Shown here: in pieces, positions 1-7,609 of the stretch | Numbering within the stretch: the stretch's first letter is position 1 | Layout: each line of letters begins with the position of its first letter | Source of the DNA: Obelidium mucronatum | Taxonomy: Eukaryota; Chytridiomycota; Chytridiomycetes; Chytridiales; Chytriomycetaceae | DNA: 13,358 nt | Assembly: GCA_025765595.1 (NCBI GenBank) | Contig: JAIVFH010000595.1 | Coordinates: 1 to 13,358, forward strand | Direction of reading: 5' to 3' | Notes under the pieces: model-generated | Database searches by the model: none | Told to the model about the DNA's origin: nothing | Seen by the model: the letters and a program-made list of their open reading frames with translations, nothing else | Program-made: the position numbers and the translations under genes

Positions 1-190
1 TAGCCAGGCTCCCTAGTTTGAAATAGTACCCAAAGAACACCCCCCTTTCAATCTTTTCAGCTTTGATCATTCTCCAGACTTTGTTTGTTTTCATGTTTGT
101 TTTCATAAAGTTGGGAATCCCCATTGGTTGTAACTTCCAAATGTCAAGAATTCACAAAAATAAAACTCAGGTATAACTTTAAATTAAATT

Positions 191-274
191 TTCTAAATAT
201 AGAACTACAAGGAATTGCCTTCCAACCCCCTCAAACTCCCCCTTAACATGACAGGTTGACAAGCAACCTGCAAT
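191..274 (+). repeat. Direct repeat, left copy (partner 1364-1446)
   Basis: This segment starts TTCTAAATATAGAACTAC and ends GACAAGCAACCTGCAAT. It recurs in the same orientation at 1364-1446 with only a few substitutions and one-base indels. The two copies lie about 1.17 kb apart and bracket the Harbinger derivative. A weaker third copy of the first ~25 bp lies near 1292. Function is unknown; it may be part of an older interspersed repeat, or a duplication made when the intervening DNA arrived. Confidence 0.85.
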
Positions 275-276
275 AT

Positions 277-317
277 TGTCACATTTTGTATTTTGAAATC
301 CCCTGTTGGAGATGCTC
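277..317 (-). repeat. Solitary PIF/Harbinger-type terminal repeat
   Basis: Positions 277-316 are an exact 40-bp reverse complement of 374-413. The outer end reads GGAGATGCTC followed by TAA (318-320), which is the form expected for the right end of a Harbinger element with a TAA target duplication. The body of this element is missing: sequence left of 277 belongs to the direct repeat. It is therefore a truncated end or a rearrangement product, not a complete second element. The two arms could form a cruciform or hairpin with a 57-base loop. Confidence 0.75.
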
Positions 318-552
318 TAAAAGATACAATATCATTTGCACTACTTAACACAGGTTAGAAATAAAACTATAAAAGCATCTCCAACAGGGGATTTCAAAAT
401 ACAAAATGTGACATGTCAATATTTGAAAATACTTTTGAAAATGTTTGTCACAGCAGAGTTTCAAAATACATTTGTTTTGAAAAAAATCTATTTTCTTTTA
501 AAGCTCCCGAAACACACCAGTTTCAAATGACCAACTACTCCCAAAAACGCGT

Positions 553-720
553 ATGCCACCCAAAACTCCAGGAACTGAAAACTACTCTGTTGATGAGGAC
601 ACAGCCATTGCAAAGGCTTACAGTGCTGCAAGTCAAGATGCAGTTGTAGGCACAAGTCAAACCAGTTCCTAATGGGACGAGAAGCTGTTTGCAGCATTCA
701 GAGTACAAATCCCTGGCACT
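553..720 (+). pseudogene. Harbinger SANT/Myb-like DNA-binding protein, N-terminal stub
   Basis: A start codon at 553 opens 39 codons ending in TAA at 670-672. The peptide carries a NYSVDEDTAIAKAY stretch and VGTSQTSS. These match the trihelix/SANT-like accessory protein of PIF/Harbinger elements, where a YT-x-EED-x-A-x-(C/A)-x-AY motif is followed by VGTnQ. The same frame stays open past the TAA with W-D-E-K-L-F-A-A-F, as expected for the next part of the domain, so the TAA is a disabling mutation. The homology fades where the oppositely oriented transposase stub begins (~722), which marks the internal deletion. The assignment is from motif recognition only. Confidence 0.55.
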
Positions 721-721
721 G

Positions 722-967
722 CTAGTACTGTTCATACAAAGAACCATCCCCAAAGTAGTCCCGGACTAGCGCATCATGGCCAGATTTGAAGTCGCGGTTT
801 ATATTGGGCCGTCTGCCCTCCCTGGAGCCACCATGCACCGTTCCAGGCTTGTCACCAGCAAATTCCGTCATAACAGTTGCAGCGGCAGTCATGGCTGCCG
901 TCATGATGTCCCAGTTTCTGTCATTGAAGATGCCATCAACGTAATCCAGAGGGTCCAGATACTCCAT
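722..967 (-). pseudogene. PIF/Harbinger nuclease, N-terminal stub
   Basis: An 81-codon ORF reads from ATG at 967 leftward. Its second half (residues ~46-77) contains G-S-R-E-G-R-R-P-N-I-N-R-D-F, then L-V-R-D-Y-F-G and S-L-Y. This is the conserved N-terminal block of DDE_Tnp_4/Harbinger nucleases, normally followed by an FRRRFRM motif and then the catalytic domain. Here the frame stops right after the SLYEQY segment and the catalytic domain is absent. The reading start lies near the right terminus and points inward, facing the SANT-like stub. It is a truncated, inactive remnant of the parent transposase. Confidence 0.7.
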
Positions 968-1149
968 ACTGTCTGAATACCAATTTTAGGAGGTGACCCT
1001 TAAGGGTTTTACCTGAATGCACAGCGACTTACATCAGATTGGTGCAGTTTCAGTTATTTACCAGTATGTTCGTTGAGTTCAAAATACACTTTCAAATTTT
1101 ATTTTGAAGCGAAAAAATTGAAAAATGTATTTTCCTGCTGGAGATGCTC

Positions 1150-1564
1150 TAAGCTATACAGATTGAATATTTCAACCCAAAAACTTTATTGTTACAAAAG
1201 GAGTTTCTGTAATTCAAACGATTTAAACCTGGCTCTCAAAGCTAGGCAATTTTCCTTTAATTGCCAGGGAAGCAACAGCTTGAACGAGTCCATTTTCTAA
1301 AATAGAACTATTAGAAACCCCCTTCTTAACCCTCAAACCATTTGAACAAAGTAGTAACATCTTTTCTATAAATAGAACTACAAGGAATTGGCCTCCAACC
1401 CCTCAAACTCCCCCTTAACATGACAGGTTGACAAGCAACCTGCAATTAACAGCATAAAGCTTACTTAGCTCGCCGCAAATCAACAAATACTTGTGATAGA
1501 TTGTTTCCAGGTGCTGGAATAACAGGAAACAACCCGTCCTCCCCAAATACACCCCAAACCAAAT
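1150..1564. other. Non-coding stretch between Harbinger derivative and Gypsy ORF
   Basis: This gap holds the right flank of the Harbinger derivative, a weak repeat copy near 1292-1330, the right copy of the direct repeat (1364-1446) and about 118 bp upstream of the Gypsy gag-like ORF. A CCAGGTGCTGGAATAAC sequence at 1507-1523 looks a little like a tRNA primer-binding site after an LTR ending in CA. No LTR matching 7735-8076 precedes it, so I do not call a primer-binding site. Confidence 0.5.
1364..1446 (+). repeat. Direct repeat, right copy (partner 191-274)
   Basis: This is the same-orientation partner of 191-274. From ATAGAACTACAAGGAATTG through GACAAGCAACCTGCAAT the two copies are almost identical. 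The sequences diverge immediately after the shared CAAT. The right copy continues into the presumptive Gypsy leader, whereas the left copy continues into the solitary Harbinger end. Confidence 0.85.
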
Positions 1565-2692
1565 ATGTTTGCTGTGTCAGGACCTTTGAATGGTCCAGTT
1601 ATATCTACTTTCAATCTGTCTGAGTTCGTTGATGATTTGATCGCCACTGAATCCTTCCAAACTCCGGCAACCTTTGATGAAGAGGAAACCTTTGAGGAAG
1701 AAGACTCCGAATATTTAGACTTAAAGCATGAGGCGGAGTTGGAAGCACTTTTCGTCACAAGCGAAGATAGTGAACTCATCAAAACCTACTGGCGGGAACA
1801 TGCGAATGCTTTCAGAACAACGGCCGAACTTGAGGATCTTTTCGAGGAAGATTATAACGCAACTTTAAGTCCTGCAGTTGAGATTGGGGAATTTAGCCTC
1901 ACGGCTCTAGCAACACCCTCGGTTTCAACAGACTTTTACATCCCAGAGAGAGCGGGTTCTCTCTGTGCAGGCACTCTTCCTCAGGCGAGTCTTTCCCTTT
2001 CATTAAATAGTCCTCAGATTACTCACCTTGAAAATGCACAAGTCTTGGAGACAACTGAAGCCACGGAACTCTTTGTAAATCAGCGACAGTTATTTACCAT
2101 ACCTGAGGAAGATATTTTAAGCGACAAAAGTCCTGCAGGTGGTATTGGGGAATTTGGCAGCAACGCCCTAGCAACACCCTCAGTCCCACCGGGTCTTTGT
2201 ACCCCAGAGAGAGCGGGTTCTCTCTGTGCAGGCATCCTTCCTCAGGCGAGTGTTTCTATTGAATCCCAAAGTGATGACTTAGTTACTCACCCACATTCTG
2301 AAGGGACTGCTCATCTGCTTCAAGAGGAAGTAAATACGTCCTTTACACATGAAATTCAAGTACTACCCATTCAAAAGTTCTATGATTCGAACCTCAAACG
2401 AATCAATATCAATGCAAAGCTGAAGTTGGACAAATCACAGGAGGTTATTGGTATTGCAGCAATTCGAGGAGACGAGTTGTATGCCAAAGCGTCGAAAGCC
2501 AGTACACAAGAAGCTTTTTCAATTGTGGAACAATACATTGGTAGGCATGAACTCTCAATTGAAGAGACTGCTATTCTGGATTGTGCGTTCATGAATTTTG
2601 TGTCTGAGACTGAAGGTTTGGACTTTGATGTCAAGGATTTTACGGGAGCTGTTCCTGCAAGCGCCGAGTGTTTTACGAAGCAAAGACAGTAG
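1565..2692 (+). CDS. Gypsy gag-like protein (N-terminal polyprotein)
   Basis: A 375-codon ORF starts with ATG at 1565, directly upstream of pol in the retroelement. The N-terminal third is very acidic. Residues ~102-142 and ~189-229 are a duplicated block sharing ALATPSV, PERAGSLCAG and LPQAS. The C-terminal part is mixed helical and ends just before the pol block; the pol frame continues through a frame change near 2668. I see no CCHC zinc knuckle and no certain D(T/S)G protease site, so gag is called from position rather than from a motif. The stop at 2690-2692 falls inside what should be continuous polyprotein, so a base has probably been gained or lost around 2665-2690. Confidence 0.6.
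   Translation: MFAVSGPLNGPVISTFNLSEFVDDLIATESFQTPATFDEEETFEEEDSEYLDLKHEAELEALFVTSEDSELIKTYWREHANAFRTTAELEDLFEEDYNATLSPAVEIGEFSLTALATPSVSTDFYIPERAGSLCAGTLPQASLSLSLNSPQITHLENAQVLETTEATELFVNQRQLFTIPEEDILSDKSPAGGIGEFGSNALATPSVPPGLCTPERAGSLCAGILPQASVSIESQSDDLVTHPHSEGTAHLLQEEVNTSFTHEIQVLPIQKFYDSNLKRININAKLKLDKSQEVIGIAAIRGDELYAKASKASTQEAFSIVEQYIGRHELSIEETAILDCAFMNFVSETEGLDFDVKDFTGAVPASAECFTKQRQ
1868..1990 (+). repeat. Internal gag repeat, copy 1
   Basis: This 123-bp block of the gag-like ORF matches 2129-2251 at a constant offset of 261 bp, which is exactly 87 codons. The last ~45 bp, from CCAGAGAGAGCGGGTTCTCT onward, are nearly identical between the copies. Because the offset is a multiple of three, the duplication kept the frame. 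Confidence 0.85.
2129..2251 (+). repeat. Internal gag repeat, copy 2
   Basis: This is the second copy of the 123-bp in-frame duplication of the gag-like ORF. It encodes the same ALATPSV, PERAGSLCAG and LPQAS peptides. The centre of the block (S-T-D-F-Y-I versus P-P-G-L-C-T) has diverged more than the edges. Confidence 0.85.
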
Positions 2693-3898
2693 ACAAGAAA
2701 GTTGGACCCGTAGCAACCCGACTCCCTGATTCAGTGCAACCGGAGAAATGGAGATCGGAGCTTGAGAATTTGAATCCGCCGCCTCCTATTCTCCCAACAG
2801 AAGTTCGAAGGCTTACCCCGGAACGGCTTGATGGACTTTTCAAACACACACGCAAAACCGCTCCGGGGTTTATTACTGAAGATGAAATTGCTTATTGCAA
2901 GGAGAGAATCCGACCTTATGATAAGGCTTTTCCTTTGACTTGTCTGAGCGCAGCCGCTTGAAAGACGGTCTATTTGAACCAGTGAGAATCAATACTGTAC
3001 CACACATACCTTGGAAAGTTCGAGGCAGACCAGTACCCCTGCCCATTACCACAAACTCCTGGAATTTCTACGTGAGAAATTGGAAAAAGGGATTATGGAG
3101 CCATGTATTGGCGCTTACGCCTCTCCGTGGTTTGTAGTAGCGAAGAAAGATGGTGGAATCAGATTTATTCAGGACCTTCAGCTTCTAAACAAGGCGGGAT
3201 ACAAAATCTATACTGCAATGGATTGCATTAGTTTCTTTGATCAGATTCCAGTAGACAAGCGCGACAGAGACTTAACTGCCATTCGAACTCCTATTGGACT
3301 GATGAGGATCACAGGTCTCCCTCAAGGGTGGACTAACTCTCCTTCAAATGCACAGAGGGTTTCTGGCATGATATTCCAGAAAGAAGGCGAAGTGGAAGTA
3401 TTTGTTGACGATTTATTAGTATTCTCAGGGAAACCACCCGACTTGAATTATTCCACATCTTTTCCATTGGTTCGAAATTTCATTATAGAACATATGGATA
3501 AACTCGAAACTGTGTTCAAGAAGTTAATTACCACTGGACTTACTGTACATGGGACCAAGAATCAATTCTGTGTTCCTCGGATTCTTTCACTTGGAGTTAT
3601 ACTTTCAGAACATGGTCGCGAACCTAACCCGAAGAAAGTGGACGCTATTGATAAGTGGCCTCAGCCGTCAAATTTAAAGGAACTCCGGTCCTTTGTTCAA
3701 ACAGTCGCAACTTGGCGAAGTTGGATCAAAGCGTTCTCAGTACGAGCGTACCCTTTATTCTATCTGTATCAAAAGGGACAACCCTGGGTCTGGAAGGAGC
3801 CGCAAGTTACAGCATTTGAGGATTTGAAACAAGCGTTGAAGTCTTATCCAATTCGTCGAAATTTAGATACATCAGACTTAGCCCATTTTATCAGTTGA
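2668..3898 (+). pseudogene. Gypsy pol: reverse transcriptase region, frameshifted
   Basis: Reverse transcriptase coding potential is spread over three frames. Frame 1 (2668-2961) carries the D-K-K-V-G-P-V-A-T block, frame 3 (around 2940-3045) the H-I-P-W-K segment, and frame 2 (3011-3898) the polymerase domain. The last ORF shows PWFVVAKKDGGIRFIQDLQLLN (residues ~39-60), the first catalytic Asp in YTAMD (71), GLPQGWTNSP (102-111) and FVDD (131-134), the YVDD-box equivalent. Between LLNKAGYK and IYTAMD roughly 25-30 residues normal for Gypsy RT are missing without loss of frame, so an internal deletion is likely. With frame breaks near 2940, 3040 and 3880 the protein cannot be made whole. Confidence 0.8.
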
Positions 3899-4036
3899 CG
3901 CCTATAAAGTGGGTGAAGGAGGTTCCCTATGTCAATTAGATGAGAATGGCAAAGGCTTCCTCATTTTGATGATGTCAGGTTTATTCAATGAGGCTGAAAG
4001 GGCTTATTCGGAGAATTTACTACATTGTTGACGGAG
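3882..4036 (+). pseudogene. Gypsy pol: RNase H N-terminal fragment
   Basis: After the RT frame stops at 3898, the third frame reads I-L-S-V-D-A from 3882. This is the first catalytic-Asp block of Ty3/Gypsy RNase H (usually (L/V)x(V/T)DAS). It continues with L-D-E-N-G-K and F-N-E-A-E-R-A-Y-S-E, matching the S-x-x-x-x-x-x-E-x-x-Y block, and ends at TGA 4034-4036. The remainder of RNase H lies in frame 1. Some RNase H residues between AYSE and the following VEIDA block appear to be missing, so this is another decay point. Confidence 0.65.
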
Positions 4037-5412
4037 TGCCAAGATTGATAGTGGAGATTGATGCAAGCGGCTTGAAAGGGATGATGAATAATCCTTCTGT
4101 CGCCGATAGAACAATGATGCGTTGGATTATTTACGCTGGAACTTTTCCTATAGAATTTGTTATTGTTCCAGGTCGTCATCATGTAGTTCCTGATGGCACT
4201 TCACGAATGTTTAGTAAACCGCCGCCACATGCTGATACTTCAAATGATTCTCAAGAGGTGGAAGATGCTATCGATGCTATGCTGGACGTTTTCCATGAGG
4301 ATAGAGAGGAGTCAGTAAATGCTCGGGTATTTCTTGGTGATGCGTCAGAGTTTGCAGACAATGAAGAGCTTTCGGACATGTGCCAGTGGCTTGAATTTCA
4401 GAGGTTTCGAGTGGAACTTACCTTTCAACAAAGGGATCGTATCAGAACAATGTCTATTACATTCTTTATTCTCAATGGGTACTTGTTTAGACGCGGGGAT
4501 AACGCGAGTGATTTCCCGCGAAGAGTTATTGGAAGAAAGTCGGAACAAGTACATCTGATGAAGGAAGCTCATGAAGGGATTGGCGGAGGGCATTACTTGG
4601 CAAACCCATCGTATCTAAAATTACGCTCTAAATTCTACTGGAAAGGGATGCAGAAAGATGTCCGAGAGTTCTGTGAAAAGTGTTTGACTTGTCTTTATCA
4701 TTCTCAGAATCGCGTTTATGAGCCGGCAAAACCGTCAAAGTCGCCGTTCACTATCTGTATGGTCTGGTCAGGAGACATTATAACCATGCCTTACGGGAAA
4801 CACAGCAAACGTCATCTATTCCACATTGAGGAAGCCTTGTCGTTATGGCCAGAGGCTAATTCTTTCAAATTCAAACGATTGACTCCAATCATGGAATGGG
4901 TTGTCAAAGATGTCTTCATGCGTTTTGGAATGCCAATGGTAGTTTTAGTTGATAATGCGGAATTCTCATCAGAAGAGGCAAGAGAAGTTGGTCAGAAACT
5001 TGGATTTCAAATCCATGCCATAGCGCCACACAATCATAAAGATCTCGCAGTTGAGCGTGTACATGCGCCACTAACCAAGTCTATCGCTAAATCCTGTATC
5101 AAAGACCCTCGTGAATGGCCGGACTGGGTTGTCCCTAGTCTATTTGCCAAACATATCAGTTGTACCAATCGCGGATATTCTCCTTATAATCTAATGTTGG
5201 GGCAAGAACCATTATTCTCTGTTGACTTTGCTGCTGAATCGTACTTCAGTCAACTTTGGAAAGATGGGATGACTATGGAAGACTTACTCGTCAGTCGAAT
5301 GCTACAGTTAGAAAACAAAAATTATACAATTGGAATCGTGCGGGATAAAATTGATGTTGCTCACTTCAAATCAAGTCTTGAGTACAATCTTCGTCATAAG
5401 GGGTCCCTTTGA
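3988..5412 (+). CDS. Gypsy pol: RNase H C-terminus and integrase
   Basis: This 474-codon open frame is the best preserved part of the retroelement. Residues ~18-80 are the end of RNase H (LIVEIDASGLKGMMNNPS and VPDGTSR). Residues 195-235 form the integrase zinc domain, H195/H202 and C232-x2-C235. The integrase core has D263 (SGDIITMP), D322 (VDNAEF) and E356 (VERVH), a D,D-x33-E arrangement. The usual Gly after DN is Ala. The first ATG at 3988 lies within RNase H, so it is not a natural start; the region would be translated as part of Gag-Pol. A TGA at 5410-5412 interrupts the frame just before the C-terminal GDWVLVY block. Confidence 0.85.
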   Translation: MRLKGLIRRIYYIVDGVPRLIVEIDASGLKGMMNNPSVADRTMMRWIIYAGTFPIEFVIVPGRHHVVPDGTSRMFSKPPPHADTSNDSQEVEDAIDAMLDVFHEDREESVNARVFLGDASEFADNEELSDMCQWLEFQRFRVELTFQQRDRIRTMSITFFILNGYLFRRGDNASDFPRRVIGRKSEQVHLMKEAHEGIGGGHYLANPSYLKLRSKFYWKGMQKDVREFCEKCLTCLYHSQNRVYEPAKPSKSPFTICMVWSGDIITMPYGKHSKRHLFHIEEALSLWPEANSFKFKRLTPIMEWVVKDVFMRFGMPMVVLVDNAEFSSEEAREVGQKLGFQIHAIAPHNHKDLAVERVHAPLTKSIAKSCIKDPREWPDWVVPSLFAKHISCTNRGYSPYNLMLGQEPLFSVDFAAESYFSQLWKDGMTMEDLLVSRMLQLENKNYTIGIVRDKIDVAHFKSSLEYNLRHKGSL

Positions 5413-5756
5413 ATCAAGCCATTGAGTGTTGGAGACTGGGTTTTGGTTTATAACTCCAACTTAGATAGACAGTGGGGTCGAAAATTAGAGAAAACGTTCA
5501 TGGGACCATTTGTCATTTATGGAGTACAAGAAGGAAGGCGCGAGCTCTCAGGCGCTAAATTCAAACGGCCTTTCACTGGAGATCGTCTTGTCCTATTCCC
5601 TAAAGACTTGCAAACTGAATTTGAAGATGAACTTTCAAGTGTTGCTGCCCCATCGACGGTTGATCCAATATTGCAATTAATTTTGGCTTCCCAAACAATC
5701 GAACTTTCTGACTATCTTCGTTTTGAGACATCAAACATCACTTCGGAACTTTCACA
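5413..5756 (+). pseudogene. Gypsy integrase C-terminal domain, interrupted by transposon
   Basis: This stays in the integrase frame directly after the TGA at 5410-5412. It starts with P-L-S-V-G-D-W-V-L-V-Y-N-S-N, the GPY/F-type C-terminal integrase module, with G-R-K-L and F-M-G-P-F-V following. The retroelement sequence ends at 5756, where the pogo-like transposon begins; the codons up to 5853 belong to the transposon end. It resumes at 7652. No chromodomain is recognisable. The in-frame TGA may be a point mutation of a sense codon. Confidence 0.75.
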
Positions 5757-5800
5757 GAGTGATCCTTTTTTTCCAACCCAAAAAAATGATTTCCAACCCA
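5757..5800 (+). repeat. Left terminal inverted repeat of pogo-like element
   Basis: The outer end is GAGTGATCC followed by a T-rich run and two TTCCAACCCA motifs starting 20 bp apart. It is the inverse of 7610-7651 with only small indels in the T/A runs. The repeated decamer is a natural candidate for the transposase binding site, by analogy with other elements that bind subterminal motifs. Confidence 0.85.
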
Positions 5801-5911
5801 CGTCACCACCTAAAAAAATGCCCATAAAAATGCAACTGTTAGCACCACAATAAAATCATCATAGCTAACAAACAATGAGAAGAAAGCAATCGAAATCCAG
5901 TAGCTCTCGTC

Positions 5912-7108
5912 ATGACCAAGACACCGCTTCCCAAGGCCTTGATGAATCAGTCAATACCCCAACGCCAAGCTGCCGAGCAAGTCGCTACCAACCATGGTAT
6001 TACCGCCGAGGCTGCACGCGGAATCTATTGGCGAATCGACAAGCATCCTGATCGAGTCCACGGCAAGCAATTGTTCTCAGACCATGATGAGCTTGTGTTT
6101 GTCGCCTTTTTGGAGGCCCGATCCTTGTCCCACAGTCCATTGCGCCAAGTAGATTTCTTGCAATTAGTACGCAAAAAGTATGTTGAAATCCGCGGACCAA
6201 GAGATTGGAATCCAAACGGATGGCTAAATGGTTTCTTGGGCCGCCACCAAAAGCGAATTACCCAACGAGCCGTCAAAGCTCTAACATCCTCCTGCATCAA
6301 ACCGGCTACAGAAATTGAGGTGAAAGTCTGGGTAAAACTGTTCAAGGATTGGATGGACGAGAATGGCTACAGCATGGGAAATCTTGTCAATGTCGATGAA
6401 ATGCGAATCAAACTCGAAAACGAAAGCTCCCAGGGTTCCTTTCTTGTGAGCACGTCCATTAACCGCCCAAATGTCCACCAAGGTGAACGTGGTCCTATGG
6501 CCAGCTATATTCCCTTCGTTACAGCCTCTGGTGTTCGGGTGGTTGACATTTTGGTCATTCCGACCAAATATGGAAACCTTGAACTGACAACTGAACCTGC
6601 GCGACTACGGAGCCAAGATACCACTCCAATGTACTTTGTCTACAGTAAAACTGGTTACATATCCGAAGAGCAGTGGGTACCTGTTTTGGCAGTCTTTAAG
6701 GAGGAATTTTCGAAATTGTATCCGGGTTTGACCCCAGTGCTTCTTCATGATAATCTTGGGACCCACAAGACTCCGGCAACACTGGAAGCCATGCACGCTG
6801 CTGGAATACAGGGTTATTATTTCCCTGCCAACGTCACTCACTTCTTGCAGCCTCTGGATGATCTGTTTTTTGCGAATTTGAAAAAGAACCTGGTCTCTGA
6901 GTTCCATCGCGTGCGGGCCTTTTCCCAAACTGCCATAGGCCAGATCGGGGAAATCCTTATACCAATCATTCTTTATATCCGGAACAAGATAACCAAGGTC
7001 CATATTCAAGCCTCCTTCAAGAATACGGGCATTTATCCCTGGAATCCAGAAATCATGCTCAAACAGCAACATCAGACACCCAAACTCAGCTTCGGGACTG
7101 GTTTTTAG
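5912..7108 (+). CDS. pogo/Tigger-like DDD transposase (DDE_1 family)
   Basis: The 398-codon ORF has an N-terminal helix-turn-helix (residues ~17-45, RQAAEQVATNHGITAEAARG). A CENP-B/Tigger-type second HTH follows (~55-118, with SPLRQVDFLQLV and WLNGFLGRHQKR). The DDE_1 catalytic domain has D162 (NVDEM), D280 (LLHDNLGTH) and D316 (LQPLDD); D280 and D316 are separated by 35 residues, as in pogo-type DD(30-35)D transposases. NTGIYPWNPE near 371-380 matches the conserved SGIxPxN block. ATG at 5912 is the first in this frame. An alternative ATG at 5875 in frame 1 opens a Ser/Lys-rich leader that would need a frame change, so the true N-terminus may be longer. The frame stops at 7106-7108, but coding continues in frame 1. 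All three catalytic Asp residues are intact. Confidence 0.88.
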   Translation: MTKTPLPKALMNQSIPQRQAAEQVATNHGITAEAARGIYWRIDKHPDRVHGKQLFSDHDELVFVAFLEARSLSHSPLRQVDFLQLVRKKYVEIRGPRDWNPNGWLNGFLGRHQKRITQRAVKALTSSCIKPATEIEVKVWVKLFKDWMDENGYSMGNLVNVDEMRIKLENESSQGSFLVSTSINRPNVHQGERGPMASYIPFVTASGVRVVDILVIPTKYGNLELTTEPARLRSQDTTPMYFVYSKTGYISEEQWVPVLAVFKEEFSKLYPGLTPVLLHDNLGTHKTPATLEAMHAAGIQGYYFPANVTHFLQPLDDLFFANLKKNLVSEFHRVRAFSQTAIGQIGEILIPIILYIRNKITKVHIQASFKNTGIYPWNPEIMLKQQHQTPKLSFGTGF

Positions 7109-7461
7109 CTGAACTTCCTGCTCCCGTGGTCAAAAAAGCCAAAGTCAAGCCTCAAGATGCTGTTTTAACCAACAAGGTCTACAACTCACAAACCTTGCGA
7201 GAAACGTTACTTGCAGCTGAGCAACAGAAGAATGACGATGCTCAAGCAAAAGAAGCTGCAAAAGATAACAAGAAACGTGAGGTGGAAGCCAAAAAAGCGG
7301 AGAGGGAGGCTCTGAAATTGGCGCGTCAGTGTCAAGGGGTGAGAAGCTCAAAATGGTTTATTTGTACGAATTGCGATGAGTTCAGACTCTGTGAGAGATG
7401 CAAGGTTCAGTGCAAAAGCATCAGTGACGCCCATGTTAATGAGTGTGACAAGGAGAATTGA
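7109..7461 (+). pseudogene. Transposase C-terminal tail with Cys/His cluster, frame 1
   Basis: Frame 1 is open through the end of the catalytic ORF, between about 7060 and 7108, and continues with R-D-W-F-L-A-E-L-P-A-P and then a Lys/Ala/Glu-rich coiled stretch (7200-7330). Such charged C-terminal tails are usual in fungal pogo-like transposases. The last ~35 residues hold C-x2-C, C-x2-C, C and H-x3-C (CTNC, CERC, then C, H, C), a likely small zinc-binding module. The TGA is at 7459-7461. The frame change lies between the conserved NTGIYPW block and the tail. No GT-AG intron fits the short gap, so an indel is more likely than splicing. Confidence 0.7.
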
Positions 7462-7609
7462 AGAGTCGGAATTATTTCGTTTCGGGTTTATATTAATAAA
7501 AAACCGCTTTGGATATTCGTTAATAATACGTTTTTCTTTATTTCTGCAAAATTTCAATGGTGTGGCGCAAGCGGTTGGGCGGTGCTGTTGGTTTTGGTGA
7601 AAATGTTGG

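Larger units (their letters stand above)
1..372. other. AT-rich region without a gene
   Basis: No convincing coding region is visible here. The stretch holds the left copy of an 83-bp direct repeat (191-274), a solitary PIF/Harbinger-type end (277-317) and 52 bp of AT-rich sequence between that end and the TAA target site of the next element. Positions 1-190 show nothing I can assign. Short ORFs in this part overlap the inverted repeats and are not gene-like. Confidence 0.6.
373..1149. mobile_element. PIF/Harbinger internal-deletion derivative
   Basis: The left end begins AAGCATCTCCAACAGG. The right end is its imperfect inverse, CCTGCTGGAGATGCTC. The element is flanked by TAA at 370-372 and 1150-1152, the 3-bp duplication typical of PIF/Harbinger. 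The termini also share subterminal runs rich in TTTCAAAATAC-like sequence. Inside are the N-terminal stubs of two convergent genes, a SANT-like protein on plus and the DDE nuclease on minus, so the middle of the parent element has been deleted. At 777 bp it cannot be autonomous. The end motif AGCATCTCCAACAG resembles termini common on plant elements, from memory. Confidence 0.75.

Noticed and set aside
488..753. Minus-strand ORFs opposite the SANT-like stub
   Set aside because: The plus-strand frame has the recognisable Harbinger accessory-protein motifs; the minus ORFs are shadows.
1507..1523. tRNA primer-binding site after a 5' LTR
   Set aside because: GGTGCTGGAATAAC is suggestive, but the first bases do not match TGG and no sequence like the 3' LTR precedes it.
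6605..7072. Minus-strand 155-codon ORF
   Set aside because: It lies opposite the conserved catalytic domain of the pogo-like transposase and shows no domain of its own.
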